Part shown: positions 33,256 to 41,936 of the stretch, piece by piece | Layout of the letters: each line of letters opens with the position of its first letter | Numbering within the stretch: the first letter of the stretch is position 1 | Origin: JBBDLF01 sp040879025 | GTDB lineage: Bacteria > Pseudomonadota > Gammaproteobacteria > Pseudomonadales > Pseudohongiellaceae | Reading direction: 5' to 3' | Assembly (NCBI GenBank): GCA_040879025.1 | Contig: JBBDLF010000022.1 | Location: forward strand, 1-64,000 | Length of the DNA stretch: 64,000 bases | The notes under the pieces: model-generated | What the model was told of the DNA's origin: nothing | Seen by the model: the letters and a program-made list of their open reading frames with translations, nothing else | Databases searched by the model: none | Program-made: the position numbers and the translations under genes

Positions 33256-34803
33256 ATGGTATCCAGGACGCAACCCGGTCACTCTGCACAAGCGCTCGTC
33301 GTGGTTAATGATGCCCTGTGCCGAATTGGTGCGAGCAGTGCGCTGACAATAGACAATTTCCGCATTGAAGCGGCACAACATTGGTGCATTGCAGGGAGTA
33401 ACGGGGCGGGGAAATCCTTGCTGGCCAATCTGATTCGTGGCGAGTTGGCCGCCGCGCGAAATCATGTCACGTATGGGCAGGGATTTCGGCCTGGCTCAGA
33501 CATCATCACGGTGTCATTCGAGCAGCAACAGTTTTTTCAGGAACAGGATCAGAGGCACGATATCAGCGAATTCACCGCCGAGGCGATGGACGTGGGAACC
33601 ACCGTTGAACAGTTGGTGCTGGGTGCCAGACCGGGAGCCTTGGCCGACAAGGCCGCCTGCCAGTCACTGTTGGAACTGCTGGATATCACTGCCTTGGCCG
33701 CAAAAGGTATTCGGTATCTTTCTTCCGGGCAAATACGCAAGGCACTGATTGCCCGTGCGCTGTTCGCTGCCGATCCCGCGAGGCCGAAACTGTTGATACT
33801 GGATGATCCGCTGGAGAGCATTGACAGACAATCCCGGGACACTATCATTCGCGCCCTGGGTCAATGGATGACTGGAAACAACAGTACGCTGTTGCTGACG
33901 CGCCGCGCCCGGGACATACTGCCGGGCATCACTCACCTGGCGTTGATGAAGGAACTTACCCTGCGCGAACACGGCAGCATTGACAAGGTGAAGGGGAGAA
34001 AATTGTGGCGCGAATTCATTGCGCCCAATATGTGCATACCCTCCGCTTTGCCTCCACTACCTGCGGATCGTGGTGTCGCCGCTTCATTTCCGGAAGGGCC
34101 GCTGATCGAACTGGTGGATGTCATCGCCTCGTATGGTGAAGATCGCGTGCTGACGAATATTAACTGGACCATGAAACCGGGACAGCACACCTTGATCGAA
34201 GGTCCCAACGGCAGCGGGAAATCAACGCTGCTCAGCCTGATCGACGGGGAGAATCATAAAGCTTATGGTCAGAATGTAACACTCTTCGGTCGTCGCCGCG
34301 GTTCAGGTGAAACAGTCTGGGAGATCAAATCGCGTTTTGGCGTGGTTTCCAACGAATTGCACAACCGTTATGTCAAGGGCTGGAAAGTTCTGGAAGTGGT
34401 CGTATCGGGGTTTTACGATTCGGTTGGTTTGTACGATGACAGCGGTGTTGCCGAGCAGCAGACGGCCTTCGCCTGGTTAAAGGCTCTTGGTATTGAAAAA
34501 TTGAAAGACCGCCCGTATCACACCTTGTCTTTTGGTCAGCAACGGCTGGTGTTGCTGGCCCGGGCGATGGTCAAGCATCCCCGGATATTGATTCTGGATG
34601 AGCCCTGCGTCGGCCTGGATGATCAGTTTCGGCACACAATTCTGGGGACGCTTGACTTGATCGCTGCCACCATTGAGACACAGATAGTCTATGTCAGCCA
34701 CACTCAAGGGGAGGAGCCGGCCTGCATCAATCAGCGATTGTGTCTGGAACCGGCAACCGGAGGGGGCTTCAGTCTGCGGATCAGCGAAGCCGCTGCACCG
34801 TGA
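33256..34803 (+). CDS. Duplicated ABC ATPase, ModF/PhrA-like
   Basis: This 515-residue soluble protein has two ABC domains. First: Walker A GSNGAGKS (about 47-54), signature LSSGQIRK, Walker B LLILDDPLESID, where Asp replaces the usual catalytic Glu. Second: GPNGSGKS (about 315-322), LSFGQQRL and ILILDEPCVGLD, fully canonical. There are no membrane helices and no permease gene nearby, so it resembles ModF (PhrA), an orphan ATPase first found next to the molybdate modABC genes. Role unknown. The 3' end overlaps the end of the converging lipoprotein gene by 23 bases. Confidence 0.88.
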   Translation: MVSRTQPGHSAQALVVVNDALCRIGASSALTIDNFRIEAAQHWCIAGSNGAGKSLLANLIRGELAAARNHVTYGQGFRPGSDIITVSFEQQQFFQEQDQRHDISEFTAEAMDVGTTVEQLVLGARPGALADKAACQSLLELLDITALAAKGIRYLSSGQIRKALIARALFAADPARPKLLILDDPLESIDRQSRDTIIRALGQWMTGNNSTLLLTRRARDILPGITHLALMKELTLREHGSIDKVKGRKLWREFIAPNMCIPSALPPLPADRGVAASFPEGPLIELVDVIASYGEDRVLTNINWTMKPGQHTLIEGPNGSGKSTLLSLIDGENHKAYGQNVTLFGRRRGSGETVWEIKSRFGVVSNELHNRYVKGWKVLEVVVSGFYDSVGLYDDSGVAEQQTAFAWLKALGIEKLKDRPYHTLSFGQQRLVLLARAMVKHPRILILDEPCVGLDDQFRHTILGTLDLIAATIETQIVYVSHTQGEEPACINQRLCLEPATGGGFSLRISEAAAP

Positions 34804-35341
34804 TGGAGGCGAAACCGCCATTGTTGCCGTAAAAGCCTGGCACGTCATTGACGAAAGCCACCAGGTTACCATCACAGGAAGGTGTATACCGATAACGGCC
34901 TTGCTGGTCTCGCTCAAGAGCCGTCACACCTTGCTCGCTGTTGCAGGCCGGCTGGCGCAGCATCAATTCAAACCAGCGATTGGACGGTGCCTTTCGCAGT
35001 GGTGAAAAAAGGCCGCCAATCCAGGTCATTGCCTCGTTATTGAATCCACGTTCGTCGATGGCTTCACCATTTTCATTGTAGAGCAAATTACCATCCACCC
35101 AGATGCTCCACGGATTGATCATCAGTTGGTAGCTGGCGCCGGATGACAGATGGATACCGCTGTCAGCGGCGCTTTCACTGGTGAATACGCGGAAATAGCC
35201 GCGCTCTCCCACCGCCAGTTGCCGTCCGGGTTCCGTGACGGGGTCGCCGTGCTGAATTGCCGGAAGCTGCATAACGGAACAGTTGGTTAACAATAACGTT
35301 GCCGCTGCCAATGCTGTTGTAACAAAAGAATGCCGCCGCAT
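34781..35341 (-). CDS. Hypothetical lipoprotein
   Basis: The 186-residue protein has a lipoprotein signal, MRRHSFVTTALAAATLLLTNC, with the lipobox LLTNC at residues 17-21. The mature part looks like a beta-sandwich (GERGYFRVFTSESAADSG, MINPWSIWVDGNLLYNENG, then SNRWFELMLRQPACNSEQ), somewhat like extracellular sugar-binding or PA-IL-like modules, but I do not recognise it. Two cysteines in the second half may form a disulfide. ATG 35341 is best, 8 bases from AAGGAG. It follows the MBL gene by 12 bases, so they are one operon. Confidence 0.78.
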   Translation of the reverse strand: MRRHSFVTTALAAATLLLTNCSVMQLPAIQHGDPVTEPGRQLAVGERGYFRVFTSESAADSGIHLSSGASYQLMINPWSIWVDGNLLYNENGEAIDERGFNNEAMTWIGGLFSPLRKAPSNRWFELMLRQPACNSEQGVTALERDQQGRYRYTPSCDGNLVAFVNDVPGFYGNNGGFASITVQRLR

Positions 35342-35353
35342 AATCATTTCTCC

Positions 35354-36349
35354 TTAACGATAAGCCATTTCCGCTCTGGCGCAATTCTCCGCCACCGTCA
35401 GATAGCGAGAAATCACGTCAAAGCCTACCACATACGGGTGAGGGTCGCCCGCGCCGCGTGCCGCCAATACCGGCAATTTCTCCCGGCTGCCGTCGAATAT
35501 CAAGTGATTGGCCAGAAGCACGTCGGCGTTTGCCTGCCGCGCTATGTTACGGAAGCGCACCGCGGAATCAATATACAGTTTTACATTGTCGGTGGGTGTG
35601 GTCGGTCGTATGGACGTGCCGCCCCAGTACGCCACCGTGTGTTCCTCGCCGTTGTCATGCACCGTGACAATCGATGACATGGTGCCGTCGGTATGGCCCG
35701 GCGTGTGATACAGGGTAATGCTGGCATTGCCGAGATCAAATCTCATTCCATCTGTTGCCTCAATATCACGACGGGGTATCGGGTTACGCTGATCCTGAGC
35801 CACTGTGTCCCAGTCGGCGGCCCCCATAACAATGCGAGCGCCGAACTCATCCTGCAGATATTTCGCGCCGCCGTGGTGATCACCGTGACCGTGGCTGATA
35901 ATGACCACTTCAATATCTCCCGGGTCGAGACCGAGCTTTTGGAGCCCGCCGACTATCGCGTCACCAGTGGCATAGTCGTATAAGGTGTCCAGCAGGATAA
36001 TCCCCTCATCGGAGACGATCGCCCAGGACGAATGATCATCGGTGCCGACAAAATACAGTTCATCGAATACTCTGGCTGGCTCGCGGTACCAGTCCGCCAG
36101 CGGCGGAATGGTCCGTGCCTGCCCAGTGGCATTGTTGCCGGTCGCCGGTTCCGGAGGAATTCTGGGAGAAGCGGGACAGACGACGCCTCGCAAACTTTCG
36201 TGTTCGGTACCCGCGGCCAGCGCGGCGGCGGTACGATAGATATCGGCAATTTCATCCGCTGTTCGTTCGGCTCCCTGAAGAGACCCGGACAGCAAGACAG
36301 TCATGGCCGAAATGAGCAAATTAACGGGGGTGATGAGGGGAGCTTTCAC
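35354..36349 (-). CDS. Exported MBL-fold metallohydrolase
   Basis: This 331-residue protein has a signal peptide (LLISAMTVLLSGSLQGAE) and a metallo-beta-lactamase fold. Metal ligands are in VVIISHGHGDHHGGAKYL (HxHxDH), the later YHTPGHTDGTMSS and C-terminal LLANHLIFDG. It resembles the B3-like group of periplasmic MBL hydrolases, for which lactonase or other hydrolase roles are as likely as beta-lactamase. The start is GTG 36349 with AGGAG at 36356-36360; the frame open to 36460 has no signal features. Confidence 0.88.
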   Translation of the reverse strand: MKAPLITPVNLLISAMTVLLSGSLQGAERTADEIADIYRTAAALAAGTEHESLRGVVCPASPRIPPEPATGNNATGQARTIPPLADWYREPARVFDELYFVGTDDHSSWAIVSDEGIILLDTLYDYATGDAIVGGLQKLGLDPGDIEVVIISHGHGDHHGGAKYLQDEFGARIVMGAADWDTVAQDQRNPIPRRDIEATDGMRFDLGNASITLYHTPGHTDGTMSSIVTVHDNGEEHTVAYWGGTSIRPTTPTDNVKLYIDSAVRFRNIARQANADVLLANHLIFDGSREKLPVLAARGAGDPHPYVVGFDVISRYLTVAENCARAEMAYR

Positions 36350-36357
36350 TGTGTTCT

Positions 36358-36385
36358 CCTGATTGCGTTGGCCTGATTGCGTTGG
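36358..36385. repeat. 14-bp tandem duplication before the MBL gene
   Basis: CCTGATTGCGTTGG at 36358-36371 is repeated exactly at 36372-36385. The first copy includes part of the MBL gene ribosome binding site (AGGAG on the minus strand). Duplication of an SD-proximal segment, as in other spacers of this window. Confidence 0.8.
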
Positions 36386-36503
36386 ACAGGTGCGAGCCAC
36401 CAAGACCGTGGAATTATATAGTATAGTACCACCGGTTTTTTCAACAGCCCTGTCAGCCATTCAGACAGACTCTTTCGCGGTCCGCCGCTCAGGAACAAGT
36501 GTT

Positions 36504-37898
36504 ATGAGAGATCTAAGCCAGGGTTCTGTTTACAAAACGATTCTGGCCATGGCAGTTCCGGTGGCGGCGGGTATGATATTCCAGACCCTTTACCTGCTGG
36601 TGGACCTGTATTTTGTCGCCGCGCTCGGCGATGACTCAATAGCGGGGGTCGGCGCGGCGGGAACGCTACTGTTCATGATCATGGCGCTGACCCAGGTGCT
36701 GGGCGTGAGCGCGGTAGCCATGATTTCCCAGGCTGTCGGCCGCAAGGACCAGGGTGCCGCCAATCTGGTATTCAACCAGTCGCTGGTGCTGTCGGGGATC
36801 TGCGGGCTGGGCACGATCGTGGCCGGCTACCTGTTCGGTAACCGCTATCTGGCCAGTATCGCTGCGGATAGTGGCGCACTCAGCGAGGGTGTCGTCTTTC
36901 TGTACTGGTTCCTGCCGGGCATGGCGCTGCAGTTTGGCATTATGGCCATGGCTTCCTCACTCCGGGCCACCGGCATAGTCAAACCGGCGATGATCATCCA
37001 GGTTCTGACTGTGGTTCTCAACACTCTGCTTGCGCCTATCCTGATCGCGGGGTGGGGCCCAGGACCGGCCCTTGGTGTCGTAGGAGCCGGTCTGGCCAGT
37101 TCGCTGTCGGTATTGGTGGGCACGGTATTGCTGATTCTCTACTTTATCAAGCTCGAAAAATACGTGTCGTTTCAGCCCTCATTGTGGAAGCCCCGGCTGG
37201 ATATCTGGCGTCGCATGTTTGAGATTGGGTTGCCCGCGGGCGGTGAAATGTTACTGATGTTTGCCTACTTTTCCGCAGTGTACTGGTTGATTCAGGATTT
37301 TGGAGCGCCCGCGCAGGCCGGATTCAGTATCGGGGGACGCATAATGCAGTCGATATTCATGCCAACCCTTGCCATCGCCTTCGCCGTGGGGCCCATCGTT
37401 GGCCAGAGCTTCGGTGCGGGTCATTTTGACCGGGTTCGAGAGACGTACTTCAAAGGACTGATGCTGAGCTCAACGCTGATGCTGGCGGTCACGATGGTAC
37501 TCCAGTGGCGGCCGGACCTTGTGGTGGGTGTCTTTACCGATGAACCCGAAGTCCTGGAGATCGCAGCGGTGTTTCTTCAGTTGATCTCGCTCAATTTCAT
37601 AGCCCAGGGCATTGTATTTACCAGTTCCGGCCTTTTTCAGGGCCTGGGGCATACCCGCCCCTCCCTGATCAGCTCAGGCATACGATTGCTGGTTTTTATT
37701 CCCGTCGCTGTCTTCCTCAAGTATCAGCCAGGCTTTATTATCAACCACGTCTGGTATGTGTCCATCGTATCGGTGACGATACAGGCTCTGGCAAGCTATC
37801 TGTTGGTCAGACGAGAGTTCCGGCTTAGACTGCACGGGAGCCCGGCGGGGGAGCGGGCGATGGAAACCACGGACGCCAGGACGGTGATCGGAGAGTGA
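36504..37898 (+). CDS. MATE family efflux transporter
   Basis: The 464-residue, twelve-helix protein begins MRDLSQGSVYKTILAMAVP and has the MATE features of two six-helix halves: GMIFQTLYLLVDLYFVAALGDDSIAGVG in the first, and GEMLLMFAYFSAVYWLI with FMPTLAIAFAVGPIVGQSFGAG in the second. Such carriers expel cationic drugs or metabolites in exchange for Na+ or H+. ATG 36504 is preceded by AGGAAC; the upstream open frame is not used. Expression appears independent. Confidence 0.93.
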   Translation: MRDLSQGSVYKTILAMAVPVAAGMIFQTLYLLVDLYFVAALGDDSIAGVGAAGTLLFMIMALTQVLGVSAVAMISQAVGRKDQGAANLVFNQSLVLSGICGLGTIVAGYLFGNRYLASIAADSGALSEGVVFLYWFLPGMALQFGIMAMASSLRATGIVKPAMIIQVLTVVLNTLLAPILIAGWGPGPALGVVGAGLASSLSVLVGTVLLILYFIKLEKYVSFQPSLWKPRLDIWRRMFEIGLPAGGEMLLMFAYFSAVYWLIQDFGAPAQAGFSIGGRIMQSIFMPTLAIAFAVGPIVGQSFGAGHFDRVRETYFKGLMLSSTLMLAVTMVLQWRPDLVVGVFTDEPEVLEIAAVFLQLISLNFIAQGIVFTSSGLFQGLGHTRPSLISSGIRLLVFIPVAVFLKYQPGFIINHVWYVSIVSVTIQALASYLLVRREFRLRLHGSPAGERAMETTDARTVIGE

Positions 37899-37929
37899 AT
37901 GGTTTGACGGTGAAAAAGGCGGCTGGCGT

Positions 37930-38571
37930 ATGAAACCTGAATTGATGAATCTGTTTGCTGTTCCTGTGTACAAGTCCGCTCTGGGCAGGGGTTTTACCAA
38001 ATCAGAAATGAAGTTTTTCAAGGACGAGTTAAGCGATCCGGTTACCGCCATTTCCAATCTGTCCTCACGTAACAAGAATGTACTGGATGCCGATCCGATG
38101 AAAGATATCAAGACGGTATTGCAGAAAAATGTGGATACCTATTTTGAAACGATCCATAACACCGCCAACGACGTGACTCTGAAGATTACCCAGTCCTGGC
38201 TGACGATGACCCGCCGCGGAGAGTCGCATCATGCCCATATTCATCCAAACAGTATCGCCAGTGGCGTACTGTATATCAATCTTGCGGAGAATGACGGCAT
38301 CAGTTTTTACCGTAATGAGGATATGATCTGGTATGAGCTTATCCCGAAAGAACACAATTATTACAACGCCCACAGCTACTTTATCAATACAGGGGTGGGG
38401 GATATGGTTATTTTTCCGTCAAATATAAAGCATGGCGTGAAAGAGGTATCATTGGATATTCAGAGGGTGAGTTTGTCATTCAATACGTTTTTTTCAGGAG
38501 AACTCGGCAGAGAAGCGTTTTCGAATTCCCTGAATATCAAAGTGAATCCCCAAGGAGGAACTCATGCGTGA
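37930..38571 (+). CDS. 2OG-Fe(II) oxygenase-like protein (2OG-FeII_Oxy_5)
   Basis: This 213-residue protein belongs to the group defined by TIGR02466/PF13759. The double-stranded beta-helix is seen in ITQSWLTMTRRGESHHAHIHPNSIASGVLYIN (iron histidines), GDMVIFPSNIKHGV (distal histidine) and QRVSLSFNTF (2-oxoglutarate arginine). Substrates are unknown; phage and marine bacterial members are common. It overlaps the next gene by 8 bases, and the SD of that gene (AAGGAGG) lies inside its last codons. Confidence 0.87.
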   Translation: MKPELMNLFAVPVYKSALGRGFTKSEMKFFKDELSDPVTAISNLSSRNKNVLDADPMKDIKTVLQKNVDTYFETIHNTANDVTLKITQSWLTMTRRGESHHAHIHPNSIASGVLYINLAENDGISFYRNEDMIWYELIPKEHNYYNAHSYFINTGVGDMVIFPSNIKHGVKEVSLDIQRVSLSFNTFFSGELGREAFSNSLNIKVNPQGGTHA

Positions 38572-38932
38572 ACGCTACTCCGAGCACCCGGTCATGTTCA
38601 AAAACAACCCGATCGGCTTTGTGGTTTCAGTACTGCTTGTTCCGGTCGGGGTTGGCATACTCATTCTGATGGCCTGGTACCTGCAAACAAGAGCCTCCAA
38701 GCTCACTGTCGGAGAACATGAGATCGTCTTTGAAAAAGGCCTGTTGAACAAGGAACATTCAGAATTGAGTATCAGCAGTGTGAGGACCGTTAAGGTCAAA
38801 CAATCATTTTTCAATCGTCTGTTTGGTGTCGGCAGTATTGAAATCTATACCGCGGGTGACACACCGGAAATTGTCGCCAAAGGATTGCCGGATCCAAACA
38901 AGGTGAGGGAACTCGTCAAGCACCGCGACTGA
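38564..38932 (+). CDS. Bacterial PH domain membrane protein
   Basis: The 122-residue protein has one membrane helix (PIGFVVSVLLVPVGVGILILMAWYL trimmed; about 17-42) followed by a bPH_2 (YdbS-like) domain: SKLTVGEHEIVFEKGLL, SISSVRTVKVKQSFFNRLFGVGSI and EIYTAGDTPEIV. These domains lie at the inner face of the membrane and have no known ligand. A strong AAGGAGG precedes the ATG; translation is probably coupled with the 2OG gene. Confidence 0.84.
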   Translation: MRERYSEHPVMFKNNPIGFVVSVLLVPVGVGILILMAWYLQTRASKLTVGEHEIVFEKGLLNKEHSELSISSVRTVKVKQSFFNRLFGVGSIEIYTAGDTPEIVAKGLPDPNKVRELVKHRD

Positions 38933-38972
38933 GGGGTGGGGCGGCAGATTAAAATTTTCAAGGGGTGGTGCT

Positions 38973-39302
38973 ATGGCTGAAGAAAACGAGGCGGGAGAGA
39001 CAGACAGAAAGGACAAAAACGAGTCGCGTAAAATGCTTGTCGTGCTCATTGTATTATTGCTGCTGCTTGCAATTGCCGCTTTGCTGATTGTGCCCGCAGT
39101 GGGAAATATCATGGCAACCCACTTCTCTCCGGGTCTGGGGCTGCGGGACGGGGCGGTAATCTCTTTCTTTGTTACCGTAGTGCTCATGATCGTTTTCGCG
39201 GTGGCCGCCGGAGACGGGTTGCTGGGAGAAATTCAGTTTATGATCGGTGGGTTCCTTACATTTTTTTTCATTTTCTGGTTATTGATCGCCTGGTTATTCT
39301 GA
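38973..39302 (+). CDS. Hypothetical membrane protein
   Basis: This 109-residue protein has a charged N-terminus (AEENEAGETDRKDKNESRK) and then three hydrophobic stretches: LVVLIVLLLLLAIAALLIV, DGAVISFFVTVVLMIVFAVA and LTFFFIFWLLIAWLF. I recognise no family. It begins 40 bases after the PH-domain gene in the same direction and may form a three-gene operon with it and the 2OG oxygenase. Confidence 0.75.
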   Translation: MAEENEAGETDRKDKNESRKMLVVLIVLLLLLAIAALLIVPAVGNIMATHFSPGLGLRDGAVISFFVTVVLMIVFAVAAGDGLLGEIQFMIGGFLTFFFIFWLLIAWLF

Positions 39303-39336
39303 TCCGCCCGCTCATAGCGTTGTTCAGAGCATCCCA

Positions 39337-40299
39337 TCAACGACCTCCGGCCACATGGTCGGCATAGTAGGCATCCCGCTGGCCGATTGGTTTCTCTTTT
39401 CCCACAGTACTGTCACGTGCCGTCTGGTGTTCCATCTCCGAGTTGATTTCAGCTCCGAGCAGTATGGTGAACGCCGTGAGAAAAAACCACAGCATGAGGA
39501 CGATAACCGCGGCGAAGCTACCATAGGTTGCGTCGTAATTTCCGAAATTGTTAACAAAGAATGAAAACAGCGCCGAGCCGGCAAGCCACAGTGCCGTGGC
39601 CGCAATCGCGCCCCAGCTCACCCATCGGCACTTTGGCGCATTGCGATGAGGCGCCACTCTGTAGATCAGACCCAGTGAAAAAACCACGATTGCGGCCAGT
39701 ACCGGCCACCGTAACCATTCGACCAGGGTTGTCAACAGCGACGGCAGGCCGAGTCGCCCTGACAATGCAGACACCCCGACTATCAGCGCCATACTGATGA
39801 TGGCGATGATGATGCCGTAAAAAGCAAGCAGCAAGGCCAGTCCGTTCTTCTTGAAGAAATTTCGGCGGTCTTGTTCGTTATACGCAATATTCACGCCTTC
39901 AAACACGGCATTCACGCCCTTTTTTGCGCTCCAGATGCTCAGTGCGACGCCGATGATGAGGCTCCACCCAAGGGTTTGTCCGGTTTTGCTGGAAATGTCC
40001 TGCAGAATATCCGAAATCAACTGATGGGCCTGCTGCGGCAGAATCGCGGTCAACTGGTTCATCTGCTGCTCCACTTGTGCCGGATCCACGATAAGGCCAT
40101 AGATAGAGACTAATGCCGCAATAGCTGGAAACAGCGCAAGGAAGAAATAGAATGCGATGCCGGCGGAGACAATCTGGATGTGATCTTTTCCATATTCCGA
40201 CTTGACCCTCCAGAGAATTTCCTTCCAGCCACGGGCCGGGATTTCACCTGGTGCATTGGCTTTCTGACCTGTATCGCGCGCAGACGATTTGTTGTTCAT
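39337..40299 (-). CDS. YihY/BrkB family membrane protein
   Basis: The 320-residue protein has six helices of the BrkB/YihY (former ribonuclease BN) family: KDHIQIVSAGIAFYFFLALFPAIAAL at the start, LGWSLIIGVALSIWSAKKGVNAVFEGVNIAYNE, and YGSFAAVIVLMLWFFLTAFTILLGAEINSE at the end. Function is not settled; transport is suspected. ATG 40299 has GGAAAGG before it; the frame reaching 40494 adds non-conserved residues. Confidence 0.9.
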   Translation of the reverse strand: MNNKSSARDTGQKANAPGEIPARGWKEILWRVKSEYGKDHIQIVSAGIAFYFFLALFPAIAALVSIYGLIVDPAQVEQQMNQLTAILPQQAHQLISDILQDISSKTGQTLGWSLIIGVALSIWSAKKGVNAVFEGVNIAYNEQDRRNFFKKNGLALLLAFYGIIIAIISMALIVGVSALSGRLGLPSLLTTLVEWLRWPVLAAIVVFSLGLIYRVAPHRNAPKCRWVSWGAIAATALWLAGSALFSFFVNNFGNYDATYGSFAAVIVLMLWFFLTAFTILLGAEINSEMEHQTARDSTVGKEKPIGQRDAYYADHVAGGR

Positions 40300-40539
40300 G
40301 CGACCTTTCCCTTTGTGTTCACTCAGTGTTCCCTTGGCTTCCACCTGCTGATTGACCAGTTCCAGGGAAAATAATATCACTGACTGGGCGCTAGTGCAGA
40401 GGTTCCTTAAGTAAACATTGGTCTCATGACAGCGGGTGCCTGGATAATGTTTTGGCGGGCCATTCCAATACTCCGGTTCAATCGGTATAGTCACGGTAAT
40501 TCTTCAATAATTTTCCTGATGGGCGTGCAAAATCCGGAC

Positions 40540-41199
40540 ATGAAACTCATCCTGGGCAACAAAAACTATTCGTCTTGGTCGCTGCGCCCCTGGCTGCTGC
40601 TGTCTCATTTCAACATCGCCTTTGAAGAGGTGAACGAGTCCATCGCGGCTGCCCGTATCTCAGACAGGCTGGGGAAGTGGTCTCCTTCCCGCCGGGTGCC
40701 GGTTTTGGTGGATGGGGAATTAACGGTATGGGATTCGCTCGCCATCTGTGAATACCTGTCTGAAAAATATCTGCAGGGAAACGGCTGGCCCGGTGACGGA
40801 ACTTCGCGGGCAACCGCACGCGCCGTCTGCGCGGAAATGCATGCAGGATTCACCGCTCTGCGCTCGGAAATGCCCATGAATTGCCGGGCCACGAGAGAGG
40901 TCAAAGTCAGTCGTGCTGCGTTGGACGATATACAGCGCATCGACGAGATGTGGGCCAGGTGTCGGGAACGGGAGGCCAACAGGGGACCCTGGCTATTTGG
41001 CGGTTTTTCCATAGCGGACTGCTTCTACGCTCCGGTGGTGCTGCGTTTTAAAACCTATGGCGTGAAGCTCTCGCCCTTGTCGAGTGAATACAGTCTGACA
41101 ATGCTGGCCCATACGCACCTCAATGAGTGGACAGCGCAGGCCAGACAGGAAACGGAAGTGTTACCCGAAGAGGAAAAAGGCCGCGAAGCAGGCCAGTAA
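40540..41199 (+). CDS. Glutathione S-transferase family protein
   Basis: A 219-residue GST. The N-terminal thioredoxin-like domain opens MKLILGNKNYSSWSLRPWLL, where the serine of SSW is at the catalytic position, then GKWSPSRRVPVLVDGELTVWDSLAICEYL (GSH-binding cis-Pro and SxAI). The helical C-terminal domain follows. It resembles the YfcF/maleylacetoacetate-isomerase-like set. The start is chosen at the fold start; in-frame ATGs at 40519 and 40426 would add residues without GST character. Tail is charged (EEEKGREAGQ). Confidence 0.88.
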   Translation: MKLILGNKNYSSWSLRPWLLLSHFNIAFEEVNESIAAARISDRLGKWSPSRRVPVLVDGELTVWDSLAICEYLSEKYLQGNGWPGDGTSRATARAVCAEMHAGFTALRSEMPMNCRATREVKVSRAALDDIQRIDEMWARCREREANRGPWLFGGFSIADCFYAPVVLRFKTYGVKLSPLSSEYSLTMLAHTHLNEWTAQARQETEVLPEEEKGREAGQ

Positions 41200-41251
41200 G
41201 CGGGCTAGAGAGCTTCTGCCTGAAGCCGGTCCCGGTGTATCATGGCAACCG

Positions 41252-41902
41252 ATGAAACGGATACTTTTAACGGGATTCACCCCATTTGACGGGCGGGCTG
41301 TCAATGCGTCCTGGTTGGCGGCGACGGCCTTGGCTGATCACATCGGAGACCGGAACGTACGCGCGCTGGAACTTCCGGTGTTGTGGGGCAAACCGGCGGA
41401 AATACTGACACCCGTCGTTTGTGATTGGAAGCCGGACCTGATTATCGGCTTTGGTGAGGGCAAACCGGAGGCATTCCGGCTCGAGACGGTGGCGCGTAAC
41501 CAGCGTTCGCGTCGTCTGGACAATAACAATGCGATGGCACCGGCCGCGCTGATTGAGCCCGGGGGACCCGCGCTGATCAAAACCTCGGTCGCCTGTAGCG
41601 CCATTGTGGAAACACTCGCCCTGGAAGGCACCGCGGTATTGGTCTCCAACGACGCGGGCGCCTATCTGTGCGAGGAGCTTCTGTACGTGCTGGAGCGGTT
41701 GCGCGTACGGTTTTGGCTTTCGGCAACCGTGCTGTTTGTACATTTGCCGCCTCATGGCACCACCGTGATGTTCAGGGGTAAAAAGAGGCGATGTGACGGC
41801 GAATTGATGGGGGAATTTGCTGTCGCACTGTTTGACTCCATGAACGCCGTCCTTGAAAACCGATTTGTCGCAGAGGCATCGGTGCTGATGAATGGCCGTT
41901 AA
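41252..41902 (+). CDS. pcp: Pyrrolidone-carboxylate peptidase-like (C15)
   Basis: The 216-residue protein begins MKRILLTGFTPFDGRAVNAS, the Pcp start. Catalytic residues of the C15 triad can be placed: Glu in IIGFGEGKPEAFRLETVARN, Cys in VSNDAGAYLCEELLYV and His in FVHLPPHG. It would remove N-terminal pyroglutamate from peptides. ATG 41252 is used; the longer frame overlaps the GST gene with basic nonsense. Divergent in the NPS segment (here VNASW) from the standard family. Confidence 0.85.
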   Translation: MKRILLTGFTPFDGRAVNASWLAATALADHIGDRNVRALELPVLWGKPAEILTPVVCDWKPDLIIGFGEGKPEAFRLETVARNQRSRRLDNNNAMAPAALIEPGGPALIKTSVACSAIVETLALEGTAVLVSNDAGAYLCEELLYVLERLRVRFWLSATVLFVHLPPHGTTVMFRGKKRRCDGELMGEFAVALFDSMNAVLENRFVAEASVLMNGR

Positions 41903-41936
41903 AGATGAGCAGCGAAAATAAATCAAAGGAGTTGTT

